DNA from: a virus
DNA length: 35,018 nucleotides
IMG/VR virus record: IMGVR_UViG_3300025127_000117
Span: 1 to 35,018 of that record
Reading direction: 5' to 3' (one strand)
A program made the translations under genes and the position numbers. The notes below the pieces were generated by a model. That model saw only the letters and a list, made by a program, of their open reading frames with translations. It made no database searches and was not told the DNA's origin. Positions 7,601 to 14,710 of this stretch are shown one piece after another (positions within the stretch are counted from its first letter, which is position 1; each line of letters starts with the position of its first letter).

Positions 7601-8805
7601 GAATTTGCACTTAAAGATGCGTGTCCAACAGCAGTATTATCTGCACCCGTTGTGTTTGTAGTTAAAGAATTATATCCAACTGCTGTATTATTACTTGCTG
7701 TGGTATTAGCGTCTAAAGCTAAAGAACCAACAGCAACATTATTAGATCCAGAAGTGTTTGCATTTAAGGCACTATATCCTACTCCTGTATTGTTACTAGC
7801 AGTATTATTTGTTAAAGAATTAGATCCTACAGCTACGTTTTGACTTGTATTTGCAACAGCATCTAAAGCAGAAGTACCAATAGCTACGTTATGCGCTCCA
7901 GTTGCATTTCCAAAACCAGCATTATAACCAAGACCTACATTACTATGACCTGTTGTATTTGAATTTAAAGCATTAAAACCTACAGCTGTATTTACAGTTC
8001 CACTTGTTAAATCCTGTAAGGCTTGATAACCAATACCTGTGTTATTTCCTCCTGATACAGAGCTATCATTTACTGCTCTTGTACCGAGTGCTGTGTTCGT
8101 AGCAACAGAGTTAGTACCTCTACCAACAGTAATTGAGTTAAAAGTTGCATCTGTAGTGCTAGTCAGGTCTCCGGTTACATCAAGTCCTGCTCCTATATCC
8201 ATGTGCTGAGCAATAGTAACAGTACCAGTTGAATTTATAGTTAGCCTATTAGTATTGTTAGTTACATCTTTAATATTAAAATCACCGTTACCATTTTTTA
8301 TTTGATAATCACTGTCACTATTACTATCAGTAAGATTTATTATTGGAGTTGCACTGGTTATAGTCAGATCACCAGTTGTTGTTATATTGCCCGTAACGTC
8401 GATACCATCCCCAAAATCTGTATTACCTCCAATAGTGACTACACCACTAGAATTTATCTGTAATCTATCAGCATTATTTGTGGCATCATAAACTTTAAAA
8501 GTTCCATTATTATTAAAAACTAAATAATCATCATCATTATTAGTATCAGTTAAATGTAATTTTGCTTCAACACCTTGAATTATTACATCGCCACCTGAAA
8601 CAGTTATGTCCCCTGTAGTAGTTATATTCTGCGATCCAAAGTCAGGAGAGATCTTCGTTCCAGCTATCGCTGCACTTGAATCCACAGAAGCATTAACAAC
8701 CGCATTGCTTGCTAATTTGGCAGCGGTTACTGCATCATCAGCTAAATCTGCTGTTCCTATACTTAAATCTACTGGGTCTAATAATTGAGCTTTAGTCTGA
8801 GACAT
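4630..8805 (-). CDS. Giant repeat tail fibre with C-terminal peptidase S74 chaperone
   Basis: This 1391-aa protein has three parts. Residues 1-230 are an attachment region with a cyanophage fibre linker (AAIAGTKISPDFGSQ) and two copies of a 'TLTDSNSDxDY' beta motif. Residues about 236-1261 hold roughly sixty 17-residue units of the type NTAVGxxALxxNTTGxx, resembling the YadA/Hep_Hag head repeats of trimeric adhesins and likely forming a long trimeric beta shaft. The last 100 residues are an intramolecular chaperone/autoprotease of the S74 type, beginning SDRRDKTDI: S1292 and K1297 match the Ser-Lys pair that releases the domain after trimerisation. The protein ends in a coiled coil (AIQELSAEVNALKAA). 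It should bind the host surface. A second fibre of the same design is encoded at 22359-27110. Antisense ORFs across the repeats are by-products of their periodicity. Confidence 0.93.
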   Translation of the reverse strand: MSQTKAQLLDPVDLSIGTADLADDAVTAAKLASNAVVNASVDSSAAIAGTKISPDFGSQNITTTGDITVSGGDVIIQGVEAKLHLTDTNNDDDYLVFNNNGTFKVYDATNNADRLQINSSGVVTIGGNTDFGDGIDVTGNITTTGDLTITSATPIINLTDSNSDSDYQIKNGNGDFNIKDVTNNTNRLTINSTGTVTIAQHMDIGAGLDVTGDLTSTTDATFNSITVGRGTNSVATNTALGTRAVNDSSVSGGNNTGIGYQALQDLTSGTVNTAVGFNALNSNTTGHSNVGLGYNAGFGNATGAHNVAIGTSALDAVANTSQNVAVGSNSLTNNTASNNTGVGYSALNANTSGSNNVAVGSLALDANTTASNNTAVGYNSLTTNTTGADNTAVGHASLSANSTGADNTALGRAALGDNTTASNNTAVGYFALNATTTGPGNTAIGKSALLANTTGHSNVAVGSVCLDANTTGQDLVAVGFNALGSNTTAVDNVAVGTSALGLNTTGAHNTACGRLTLYSNTTGTNNVAVGSNALDANTDGDGNTAVGKHALTASTGGDNNVAIGNSALQSNTTADQNIAIGYNTLFTEDTQGSLTAVGSQAMYKNNGGQYNTALGLSASYHNVTGDGNTAVGYTALHNNTASNNTAVGYSALEANTSGSDNTAFGRFALNVNTTGSDNIAMGKNALDANTTASNNTAVGTSALSANTTGYNNTAVGQTALDANTTGANNTAVGQTALGANTTGNNNTTVGRNSLSANTSGDHNTALGYQALQDNTTATGNTAVGYNAGLSITTGDGNTCVGKQALDSCTTAGVNTAIGHSALEAATTGGENTAVGYDSSQKTTTGYQNVSVGAYALEENLTGNSNVAIGYKAAESTTSSNITAVGFKALISNTSGERNTAIGRLALEDNQTGDDNTAVGYNSLEGNTGNNNTSVGASALALNTSGVDNSALGRRALMSNTTANNCTAVGAGALESNTTGADCTAVGTQALDANTTANNCTAVGYGSLGANTTGAANTSLGHNSMALNTTGTQNVALGMQTLFHNNADDNTAVGHYALESNTTGFQNVAVGKSALDANTTASSCTAVGFEALLSNTTGIRNTAVGRKALKLVTTGQQNTAVGQAALTNNTGNNNTAIGHDALVTNTTGVNNVAVGSLALDATSTADNNTAVGYGALSASTTGDNNTAIGRSSLDSNTEGYKNAACGYLVLENVTTGYQNTGIGDQAGTRITTGFRNTCLGSIAGASTGQTSVNCTVIGYNAQNSADDSMNQITLGDANITTLRCADTSISSLSDRRDKTDIVDLPVGLDFINSLLPRKFKWQSREGLPAKDGTTRAGFIAQELQEAQTGSEYLDLVMDDNPDKLEAKQGKLIPVMVKAIQELSAEVNALKAA
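5023..8100 (-). repeat. 51-bp coding repeat array (about 60 units)
   Basis: These bases encode the 17-residue units of the fibre, so the period is 51 bp. The protein repeat is far more regular than the DNA: the conserved core Asn-Thr-Ala-Val-Gly is written with different synonymous codons in neighbouring units. The count is estimated from the array length, not by alignment. Confidence 0.85.
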
Positions 8806-8849
8806 TTATAATTCAAGTCTTTAATTATTAACTCAATTTTACGATGACT

Positions 8850-9038
8850 TTATTTACGGAATCTTACTGTTTCAATCATTGGTTTACCTAGTTGCTGCTC
8901 ATATTTCCTTTCCATTTCAAAGTCATCTACGTTTGTTCCAGCTTGGCTATATTTATTCATTCCTTTGACAAATCCTGATAAAAAAGTCTTACCTCCTCCA
9001 TTTGCCATCACAGTTGGAAAATCATTATCTATAAACAT
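8850..9038 (-). CDS. Small virion-region protein, unknown
   Basis: This 62-aa protein contains a glycine-rich stretch (MANGGGKTFLSGFVKGMNKY) and a charged C-terminal half ending PMIETVRFRK. It starts at the base immediately before the stop of the upstream gene and lies 44 bases before the fibre gene, so it is within the same minus-strand unit. There is no recognisable motif or membrane helix. A minor virion or assembly role is inferred from position. Confidence 0.6.
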   Translation of the reverse strand: MFIDNDFPTVMANGGGKTFLSGFVKGMNKYSQAGTNVDDFEMERKYEQQLGKPMIETVRFRK

Positions 9039-9260
9039 TTATTTACCCATCCTATTTAAAAATTCATCAACTCTGTCACCAACTGGTGTCTCCTGAGAAA
9101 TAGCATTCATAGGATTAGTTTTTTCAGCTGCCATCTTATTAGCCTCAAAATAAGGAGCACTAACCATATTTCCCTGATTCATAGTCTCTTGCTGTTTTAA
9201 TTTCGGATCTGACATGAGAGAACTCTGATCAAATCCAGCCTGCATTGGATATCCTGGCAT
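9039..9260 (-). CDS. Small Met/Gln-rich protein, unknown
   Basis: This 73-aa protein starts MPGYPMQAGFDQSSL and is rich in Met, Gln, Asn and Pro, suggesting partial disorder. It ends with a short helix (VGDRVDEFLNRMGK). Its stop directly abuts the start of the next gene (9038/9039), which supports coupled expression. It heads the run leading to the giant fibre, with a 400-base non-coding stretch upstream. No family recognised; possibly a small head or tail accessory protein. Confidence 0.6.
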   Translation of the reverse strand: MPGYPMQAGFDQSSLMSDPKLKQQETMNQGNMVSAPYFEANKMAAEKTNPMNAISQETPVGDRVDEFLNRMGK

Positions 9261-9468
9261 TTACTTTATAGAAACTGATATACCTATATTATCACTGACA
9301 AAACTATGAGACTAAGTAGTTGAATGTATACAAAAATTAAACAGTCATCTACCTAATCCGAAATCTTTGTATTACTTTTTTATATCTATTACTCTAAAAA
9401 ACAGGTAGGGTTAGTGCAAATATTTGTACTTTACTTTTAAAATCAATTGATATGATTGATATTTACTA

Positions 9469-9628
9469 TGAACACCCAAGTTCATAAAAAATAAGGGTAG
9501 TTTACTTAACTGTATGTATGCGGAGGTTAGGTGAGTGATTGTATATTTTATTGAACAGTCTTCAACCTAACCTCATCTTCTATAAAAGTAATATAAATAG
9601 TAAATTTTTTTTGGTATTTGGGTGTTCA
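9469..9628. repeat. 11-bp inverted repeat with 138-base spacer
   Basis: TGAACACCCAA at 9469-9479 is matched by its exact reverse complement TTGGGTGTTCA at 9618-9628. The left arm also belongs to a local hairpin, ATGAAC-ACCCAA-GTTCAT. The pair encloses a second, unrelated 10-bp inverted repeat. Confidence 0.6.
9523..9574. repeat. 10-bp inverted repeat with 32-base loop
   Basis: GAGGTTAGGT at 9523-9532 pairs perfectly with ACCTAACCTC at 9565-9574. It is nested inside the 11-bp inverted repeat. The left arm contains a GGAGG that could act as a ribosome-binding site, which the hairpin would hide. Function not known. Confidence 0.6.
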
Positions 9629-9688
9629 ACGATTGCCATTGGTATAAAAGGGATATATGCTTCTAAGTACACCTATCCCCTACTTTGC

Positions 9689-10804
9689 ATGAAAAATCAT
9701 GATGCTTTCTTATATAAGAATTTGACCGCATATGATCAAATACTTTTTGTGAGGGCTTTTCAAACAGCATTAGAACAGTTTGGAAAAGAGTCTTGTTGGT
9801 GTCTGAAAAATATGAACAGTGCAGGATTTAAAGGATTCACTACAAGTAAAAAAACTAAATTAATGTATAAAGGTCATGATGCTAGACCATTAATTTTGAA
9901 TATGACAGGTAGAGACTACACGGAAGAGAAACCAATAATAGTAAAAAGAAGCGAATGTAAGTCTCAATATTGTCTTAATCCGGCTCATTATTACTGGGGA
10001 ACTAGAAAAGATGTAGCATACGAAAATGCAAAAACTAATAAAAAGAGCATTGATATTGACTTAATAACTAAACTGCGTATAGAAAATGAAAATGGTGTAA
10101 GCAGTCGAAAATTATCAAAATACTATCGACTTCCTTATCATTCAGTAAGAAGAATATGCTCATATGAGACTTATGAGAATGCTGAAGACATGAAAGATCA
10201 ATATAATAAAGAAGAGATTTGGAATAATCTTTCTACGATCTGTATAGATTTAATGAGAGCACATCCAGATGAAGCAAAAAATTTCAGAGGAATTGTGAAA
10301 GAAACACAACATTACGAATGCCCTTGGCATATTCAAGGGACAAATAAACATAAAGGAAATTTTGGATTAATGGGAGAGTGTTTAGATTGTATGGAAGAAA
10401 TAAAAAAAGGTAGATGCACTGTAGATGTTAGAGAATTTGATATGAAATGGTATTGGCAAGTAAAAAGATTTTGGGAACAAGTTGATATAAAAGGAGAAGA
10501 CGAATGTTGGAAATGGCAAGGAGCCACAAGAAAAAATGCTACAGAATCTACTGCATATTTTCCCTCTCCTTTTCATTCAGGTAAAACTCAATCAGCCCCA
10601 CGTGTAGCTTTTTGGTTAAGTAAAGGATATACAGGTAAATATCGAGTATTTAGCAAACCAACCTGTACACCATTCTGCTGTAACCCTAAACATTTAATGC
10701 TAAAAGGGGTTAGAGATATTCCTGAATGTAAGAGTATAAAAGAGATTAAGCTTCATCACGAAAATATTCTGCAGTATCATAGAGAAAGAAACAAACAAAC
10801 TTAA
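9689..10804 (+). CDS. Tandem HNH/zinc-loop DNA-binding protein (homing-endonuclease-like)
   Basis: From the ATG at 9689 this is 371 aa. Residues about 36-110 form a first zinc-binding loop of HNH_3 type: CWC near 36-38 and C90-x4-C95-LNPAHYYWGTRKDV. A helix-turn-helix-like segment follows (about 124-160, LITKLRIENENGVSSRKLSKYY then LPYHSVRRI), typical of intron-type homing nucleases. The middle carries CPWH (211-214) and CLDC (231-234), a possible zinc ribbon. A second HNH-like loop covers 273-338: DECWKWQGAT, then RVAFWLSKGY, then CTPFCCNPKHLML. Catalytic histidines are hard to place in either copy. It stands as a lone plus-strand gene behind a structured non-coding region. It could be a freestanding homing nuclease or a regulator evolved from one. 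Confidence 0.65.
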   Translation: MKNHDAFLYKNLTAYDQILFVRAFQTALEQFGKESCWCLKNMNSAGFKGFTTSKKTKLMYKGHDARPLILNMTGRDYTEEKPIIVKRSECKSQYCLNPAHYYWGTRKDVAYENAKTNKKSIDIDLITKLRIENENGVSSRKLSKYYRLPYHSVRRICSYETYENAEDMKDQYNKEEIWNNLSTICIDLMRAHPDEAKNFRGIVKETQHYECPWHIQGTNKHKGNFGLMGECLDCMEEIKKGRCTVDVREFDMKWYWQVKRFWEQVDIKGEDECWKWQGATRKNATESTAYFPSPFHSGKTQSAPRVAFWLSKGYTGKYRVFSKPTCTPFCCNPKHLMLKGVRDIPECKSIKEIKLHHENILQYHRERNKQT

Positions 10805-10805
10805 A

Positions 10806-11498
10806 GTGGCAAGATTCCTCACTACTATTCCAAGTAATTTAGGTTTTTTTAATTTAGGTCAAGTCGAATCATACCCTACAGGTGGAGGTGGTCCTACTGC
10901 TTATGGACCAACATCTTATTTTGGCTCTGATCCTTTACCAGCAGAACAAGGAGATAATTTAAATAACCCAATTAATCTTGGAGATTTTTCAGCAATATTT
11001 AAATCACAAATCATATCAAATACTCATGGAGGTTTAACAAGAAAACAAAGTACTTTCTATGAAATGAACCTAACTTTACCTAGAACCGTACAATTTACTC
11101 AAGAATTTTCTCGTTCCTCTTATGAGGAGAATACTAATAGAAATACCTTATTGTCTTTTTATAAAATAGATGAAAATAATCATAGACAAGAGTTACCTAT
11201 AAATAATGAAGGCTATGTCTTTCATGAAGGTGCCGTTGATTATTTAGATGATGAAGGAGAATTATTTAATCAAGACTACCCTGTTACACGTTTAGGTGTA
11301 GGTAAATATTTATTTGTAATTACAAATGATATTAGATATCTAGAAACTAATTATTCAATAGGATTAAATGTTTCAGTACTTGACTGGAGATTTGTAAATG
11401 AAAGTATTGAAGAGCAAATTAATTTTGGTTTAGTAACTGAAACTATCGTTTCAAGTACTGGAGCTGCTGGAGGTAGAGTTGATTTTGGCGATCTTTAA
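10806..11498 (+). CDS. Beta-rich cyanophage protein, probable structural role
   Basis: This 230-aa protein starts at GTG 10806, one base after the preceding stop, and could be coupled to it. A Gly/Pro-rich N-terminus (YPTGGGGPTAYGPTSYFG) leads to a beta-rich domain (about 55-195) with the phrases ISNTHGGLTRKQSTFYEMNL and YLFVITNDIRYLETNYS. The C-terminus holds two 'W/I-x-F-G' type units (VLDWRFVNES, INFGLVTE, VDFGDL). I associate this domain layout with uncharacterised cyanophage proteins found near structural genes. There is no signal peptide. It may be an adhesin or virion decoration; no biochemical function is known to me. Confidence 0.65.
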   Translation: MARFLTTIPSNLGFFNLGQVESYPTGGGGPTAYGPTSYFGSDPLPAEQGDNLNNPINLGDFSAIFKSQIISNTHGGLTRKQSTFYEMNLTLPRTVQFTQEFSRSSYEENTNRNTLLSFYKIDENNHRQELPINNEGYVFHEGAVDYLDDEGELFNQDYPVTRLGVGKYLFVITNDIRYLETNYSIGLNVSVLDWRFVNESIEEQINFGLVTETIVSSTGAAGGRVDFGDL

Positions 11499-11501
11499 TA
11501 A

Positions 11502-12065
11502 TTATTTACTGGCTTTGGGTAAATACATGCTGGCAGGATTTTGTGCATAACCAGGCTCCCCTGTTGGTTTCGTATATGATTTTGGAGTCGTCTTAGCTTT
11601 TCGTACAGCTGCTAAATAAGCAGCTTTTGAATCATCAAATATCTGTTGTGATGCTTGCTGAGCAGCAGTCTTTTTGGCATCTCCTTGTGGTTTCTCTAAT
11701 GCTCCAAGTTTTGGACTCTGCCCCTTTGTTGTTGAAAAAGTATTTCCATGCGATCTAACGTCAAATTCTCTAGGAGTCGGTCTAAAACTTTGATCAGGAC
11801 TAGAAGATGAAGGTAAAGATGAAAGATAAGAGGCAGCTTGTTGCATCTCAATACCTCTTTGTCTTGCTCCTATTTGTGCCGATGTCCCTGTCATATCTTG
11901 TCTAAGACCCTCCATACGATTTATCTCACCTTCAGTTCTACCTATGGACTCAGCTAAATCTTTATAACTCTTCTGTGGAATAATAGTTTGAAAAGCACGA
12001 GGTGTTTCAGCAGGTGGAATTATAATATTTGGTTGACTAGAACCACCACCAAAAAGATCCGACAT
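11502..12065 (-). CDS. Possible minor virion protein, low-complexity
   Basis: This 187-aa protein begins MSDLFGGGSSQPNIIIPPAETP, a Gly/Pro-rich leader seen on small structural proteins of several marine tailed phages. A helical region (about 30-85) contains KSYKDLAESIGRTEGEINRM, followed by Ser/Pro-rich linkers and a lysine-rich tail (PKSYTKPTGEPGYAQNP). It converges with the 10806-11498 gene with a 3-base gap and is divergent from 12123-12491. No enzyme motif. A head-tail or internal virion role is inferred from composition only. Confidence 0.6.
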   Translation of the reverse strand: MSDLFGGGSSQPNIIIPPAETPRAFQTIIPQKSYKDLAESIGRTEGEINRMEGLRQDMTGTSAQIGARQRGIEMQQAASYLSSLPSSSSPDQSFRPTPREFDVRSHGNTFSTTKGQSPKLGALEKPQGDAKKTAAQQASQQIFDDSKAAYLAAVRKAKTTPKSYTKPTGEPGYAQNPASMYLPKASK

Positions 12066-12122
12066 GATTTATTTTTTAAATTTTACTTCTATAGTAATGT
12101 TATCAGTAACAAATTCATATAA

Positions 12123-12491
12123 ATGATTAGCCCCAATATATCCAACAGGGAGCAAAATCAATATCAAAAGCAACTCAGCATAAGTAATGGGACGACGCAT
12201 GACGAAGAATATCCATATCTTTCTGATATTAGCCAACTTCTACATAGATTGTCCACATTAGAGTTAGAAAGATTATGCACACTTCAAGAAATGTTATTAG
12301 CTAAATCATGTTGGGAAGCAACAAATTATGGTGGCTCACAAGAGAAATGTAAAAAAAGATTAACAGAATTATATGGTGAAGATTGGGATGAACATGTAAA
12401 ATTCAAAGATCATTTTGTTGGTATTAAACCTTACTACATCTGGTCTTTACTGATTAGTCATAGACAACAATGGAATGATAAGAAAAAGTAG
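12123..12491 (+). CDS. Hypothetical protein, helical
   Basis: This 122-aa protein has a polar, disordered N-terminus (ISNREQNQYQKQLSIS) followed by an alpha-helical domain (LLHRLSTLELERLCTLQEMLLAK). It ends with a tryptophan-rich part (YGEDWDEHVKF, YYIWSLLISHRQQWNDKKK). It opens a plus-strand run of four genes that ends with the methyltransferase-like protein. No motif is recognised. By position it could be a DNA-metabolism accessory protein; this is a guess. Confidence 0.55.
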   Translation: MISPNISNREQNQYQKQLSISNGTTHDEEYPYLSDISQLLHRLSTLELERLCTLQEMLLAKSCWEATNYGGSQEKCKKRLTELYGEDWDEHVKFKDHFVGIKPYYIWSLLISHRQQWNDKKK

Positions 12492-12520
12492 GCTAGTATT
12501 TGAACAGATAGTGTCCTCGA

Positions 12521-13126
12521 ATGGAAGCACAACAACTAGAGGACTGGGTAGATATCTTAGATACAACAAATTATGCACCACATAAAGACCCTGATAATAT
12601 ATATCAGAGTTATAGATTTGTAGATTTAGATATAAATTCAGTCACAACAAAAAATTTTAGAAAAAAACTTTGTCAATCACTTATAGAACAAGTAGAAATA
12701 TTTATACCACCATCAGGCAGTTTTAATAATCAAGATCTTAGAAGATATTTAGAATTAGTTTCTAGTTATGAAACAAGCACAAAAGATTTAATTTTAGGAC
12801 TATCATTAGCTGATCAAATACGTCTTACATTTAGCGATATGAAGACAAGTACTATTTGTGATAGATATCCTGACATAAATTTAGCTGAAAAAAGAAGATA
12901 TAGATGTGTTGCTGAATATCTTATTAGACAAGGTGAACTAACAAAATTAAGAGATAAAAATGGAAAATTAATAAAAAAAATAGGAAATATGCAAAAAGCT
13001 GTTGTTTTATATAGACCTTTACCAAAACTATTAGAAACACTTAAAAAATCAGGTTTACATGATCTTATAAAAATTGACAAAGAGAAAAAAAATGATAAAA
13101 ATATAACAGTTAAGAATACTAAATGA
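12521..13126 (+). CDS. Hypothetical protein, possible winged-helix segment
   Basis: This 201-aa protein is acidic in its first half and lysine-rich in its last 30 residues (KIDKEKKNDKNITVKNTK). Residues about 115-175 (STICDRYPDINLAEKRRYR, CVAEYLIRQGELTKLRD, then QKAVVLYRPLP) could fold as a winged helix, with a helix pair followed by a KNGKL-type hairpin. That is only a structural guess. The stop overlaps the next gene by four bases (ATGA), consistent with an operon with 13123-13530. Confidence 0.55.
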   Translation: MEAQQLEDWVDILDTTNYAPHKDPDNIYQSYRFVDLDINSVTTKNFRKKLCQSLIEQVEIFIPPSGSFNNQDLRRYLELVSSYETSTKDLILGLSLADQIRLTFSDMKTSTICDRYPDINLAEKRRYRCVAEYLIRQGELTKLRDKNGKLIKKIGNMQKAVVLYRPLPKLLETLKKSGLHDLIKIDKEKKNDKNITVKNTK

Positions 13127-13530
13127 CTAGTAGAAGAAATCAATTATTAAAGAAATTAATTGGTACAGCAACAGGTGAAGAAGAAAAAAAACTTTATCAA
13201 CTCACTATTGAAAGAGTCTGTGCAGATATGTGCGAATACTATTACAAGTTTTATCATAACGATGGACCTGGAGCTATGGTCTATGTTCCAGAACATGAGG
13301 ATGAGAAAAAATCTATGTTTTATTTAACTGTAGATAATTTAATAACAGCAGTAGATGACCTTAATAAGCGTGATATGGAAGGAGCTGCTGATGTAATGAA
13401 ACAAGCTATAACAAGAGCAGAGAAATTAGATCCTGATAAAGAAGCTTTATTTATTATTCAAGATTCAAAAGAAATGTCTCTGGTACATTATAAAATCGAT
13501 AGTGAAGGTGCAAGTTTTAAAATGATGTGA
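13123..13530 (+). CDS. Hypothetical protein in methyltransferase operon
   Basis: This 135-aa protein starts at an ATGA overlap with the preceding gene. It is helical with a basic N-terminus (TSRRNQLLKKLIGTATGEEE) and an acidic middle containing YVPEHEDEKKSMFY. The C-terminal part resembles a small alpha/beta fold. Its stop overlaps the GTG start of the methyltransferase-like gene (GTGA). Tight coupling suggests the two proteins are needed together, but no known partner family is recognised. Confidence 0.55.
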   Translation: MTSRRNQLLKKLIGTATGEEEKKLYQLTIERVCADMCEYYYKFYHNDGPGAMVYVPEHEDEKKSMFYLTVDNLITAVDDLNKRDMEGAADVMKQAITRAEKLDPDKEALFIIQDSKEMSLVHYKIDSEGASFKMM

Positions 13531-14147
13531 CAAAAGGATCTTGGGGAGCTAGTAAAAGATCTTTAGGACAAGTAGATCATATTACTCATGATTGGCTTAC
13601 TCCTTGTGAATATATACCTTACATAGATGCCTTATTAAAAAATATAGATTTAGATCCTTGCTCTACATATGATGCAAATAATCAATTTTTAAGAGCAGAA
13701 AAAATTTATACATATGATAATGATGGCTTAAACATAGAAGAACCTTGGACAGGTAAAACTTACCTATTTCCTCCGACTTACGGAAGATGTTCCTTTGCTA
13801 AAAAAAGAGGCACATGGAGATGGAGTTTGTCAGCAGGACAAGGAGCCAAGGCTCCCTCTGTTATTTGGTTTAGAAGATTATTAAAAGAGTGGAAACTAAG
13901 AAATATACCAGAGGCTTTATTCTTCACTACATATCCTGAGATGATAAGAACCTGCCCAGAAATGTGGGATTTTCCTATTTGTATCCCTACAGACAGAGCT
14001 AATTTAATACATGGAAAAAAATTTGAGTGTTTAGAATCTCCGATTAGCTGGGGATACTTTATATATTTACCAGAAATTACTATGGGTTTTAATCAGACAG
14101 AACGATTTAAAAATATATTTTCACATATTGGTAAAGTTGTTGTTTAA
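13527..14147 (+). CDS. Dam-like phage N6-adenine methyltransferase homologue with altered motif IV
   Basis: This 206-aa protein starts at GTG 13527, four bases inside the previous gene. It matches the phage Dam family (DNA_N6AdeMT, PF05869): HDWLTPCEYI (21-30), then IDLDPCS (40-46, the SAM-site strand), NDGLNIEEPWTGKTYL (65-80). In active members the next motif is NPPY or DPPY; here it reads FPPTYG (81-86), so the catalytic Asn/Asp is replaced by Phe and a Thr is inserted. The C-terminal part (ALFFTTYPEMIRTCPEMWDFPICIP) also fits the family. The phage might use it to modify its own DNA or block host restriction, but the changed motif leaves activity in doubt. It could instead bind SAM or DNA without methylating. 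Confidence 0.75.
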   Translation: MTKGSWGASKRSLGQVDHITHDWLTPCEYIPYIDALLKNIDLDPCSTYDANNQFLRAEKIYTYDNDGLNIEEPWTGKTYLFPPTYGRCSFAKKRGTWRWSLSAGQGAKAPSVIWFRRLLKEWKLRNIPEALFFTTYPEMIRTCPEMWDFPICIPTDRANLIHGKKFECLESPISWGYFIYLPEITMGFNQTERFKNIFSHIGKVVV

Positions 14148-14341
14148 TCAATCATTTGTCTTGGAAAATTCATATCCCTTAATCGATCTATATATGCGTT
14201 TAAAAAATTTTTAGAGCTATTATCGTCCAATGCAGGTCTTACACCTCTTCTTGTAGAGCTTATATCATTTTTTGAATCTAACGACTTATAAAATCTGTAA
14301 CGATTGTCAACGTCGTAACTTGAAGTAGACTGAGGTTTCAT
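14144..14341 (-). CDS. Small hypothetical protein
   Basis: This 65-aa polar protein starts MKPQSTSSYDVDNRYRFYK and has a C-terminal helix (FLNAYIDRLRDMNFPRQMID). Its end overlaps the end of the methyltransferase-like gene on the opposite strand by four bases, and it diverges from 14366-14710 with a short gap. It is the only minus-strand gene between 12.1 and 14.7 kb. No family recognised. It fills an otherwise empty 200-base gap, which supports but does not prove that it is expressed. Confidence 0.5.
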   Translation of the reverse strand: MKPQSTSSYDVDNRYRFYKSLDSKNDISSTRRGVRPALDDNSSKNFLNAYIDRLRDMNFPRQMID

Positions 14342-14365
14342 ACATCTATTGTATTGGTGATTAAC

Positions 14366-14710
14366 ATGACAATGAATGAAACTGAATTAAAAATTAGTAA
14401 TGTTTGTGATGATATCAAAGAACTTTTGATTCATAAAAATCGAAAATACGGTAATTCTGCTTTAAAACCTAATAGAATTTTCAGTAAATGCTCTGCTACA
14501 GAACAATTATTAGTGCGTATAGATGATAAATTAAACCGAATTATGAAAGGAGCCGGTTTATTAGCTAATGATGAGGATGTAGTAAATGATTTAATTGGAT
14601 ATTTAGTTCTGCTAAAAATAAGTATGGAATCAGATAAAGATGACGACATCTACGAAATTTGTTTTAAATCAGAACCAGACATCCTCGATCATGCAAGAGA
14701 CTTCGATTAA
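14366..14710 (+). CDS. MazG-like all-alpha protein (DUF1599 / Nmad1-type)
   Basis: From the ATG at 14366 this is 114 aa; TTG and GTG codons slightly upstream are alternatives. The core reads HKNRKYGNSALKP, then IDDKLNRIMKGAG, then DEDVVNDLIGYLVLL. This K-N-x-K-Y-G-N-S-x-L-x-P plus R-I-D-D-K-L-x-R-I plus D-x-x-x-D-L-I-G-Y-L arrangement is the DUF1599 or nucleotide-modification-associated domain 1 pattern, related to MazG-type nucleotide pyrophosphohydrolases. The acidic residues would bind Mg2+ and a nucleotide triphosphate. It may clean up or adjust nucleotide pools or serve DNA base modification, fitting the nearby methyltransferase-like gene. Substrate unknown. Confidence 0.75.
   Translation: MTMNETELKISNVCDDIKELLIHKNRKYGNSALKPNRIFSKCSATEQLLVRIDDKLNRIMKGAGLLANDEDVVNDLIGYLVLLKISMESDKDDDIYEICFKSEPDILDHARDFD

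Larger units (their letters stand above)
9261..9688. other. Intergenic region with nested inverted repeats
   Basis: This stretch of about 430 bases separates the divergent 9039-9260 (-) and 9689-10804 (+) genes. It contains two nested inverted repeats listed separately and an AT-rich core. A frame continuous with the downstream gene extends back to TTG 9539, but it lacks an ATG and crosses the inverted repeats, so I treat it as non-coding. It likely holds divergent promoters. No tRNA-like fold was recognised. Confidence 0.5.

Noticed and set aside
9539-9688. N-terminal extension of the HNH-like gene from TTG 9539
   Set aside because: No ATG; crosses both inverted repeats and gives hydrophobic sequence unlike HNH proteins. 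ATG 9689 is preferred.
9261-12122. A shared promoter motif (CTATA followed by AAG and A-runs) before the genes at 9260, 12065 and 16077
   Set aside because: Similar AT-rich strings occur throughout; spacing to the start codons differs, so support is too weak to annotate.
12814-13143. Minus-strand ORF rich in Phe/Ser opposite the 12521-13126 gene
   Set aside because: Composition is that expected from reverse-reading Lys/Glu-rich codons; the opposite frame is part of an overlap-coupled operon.
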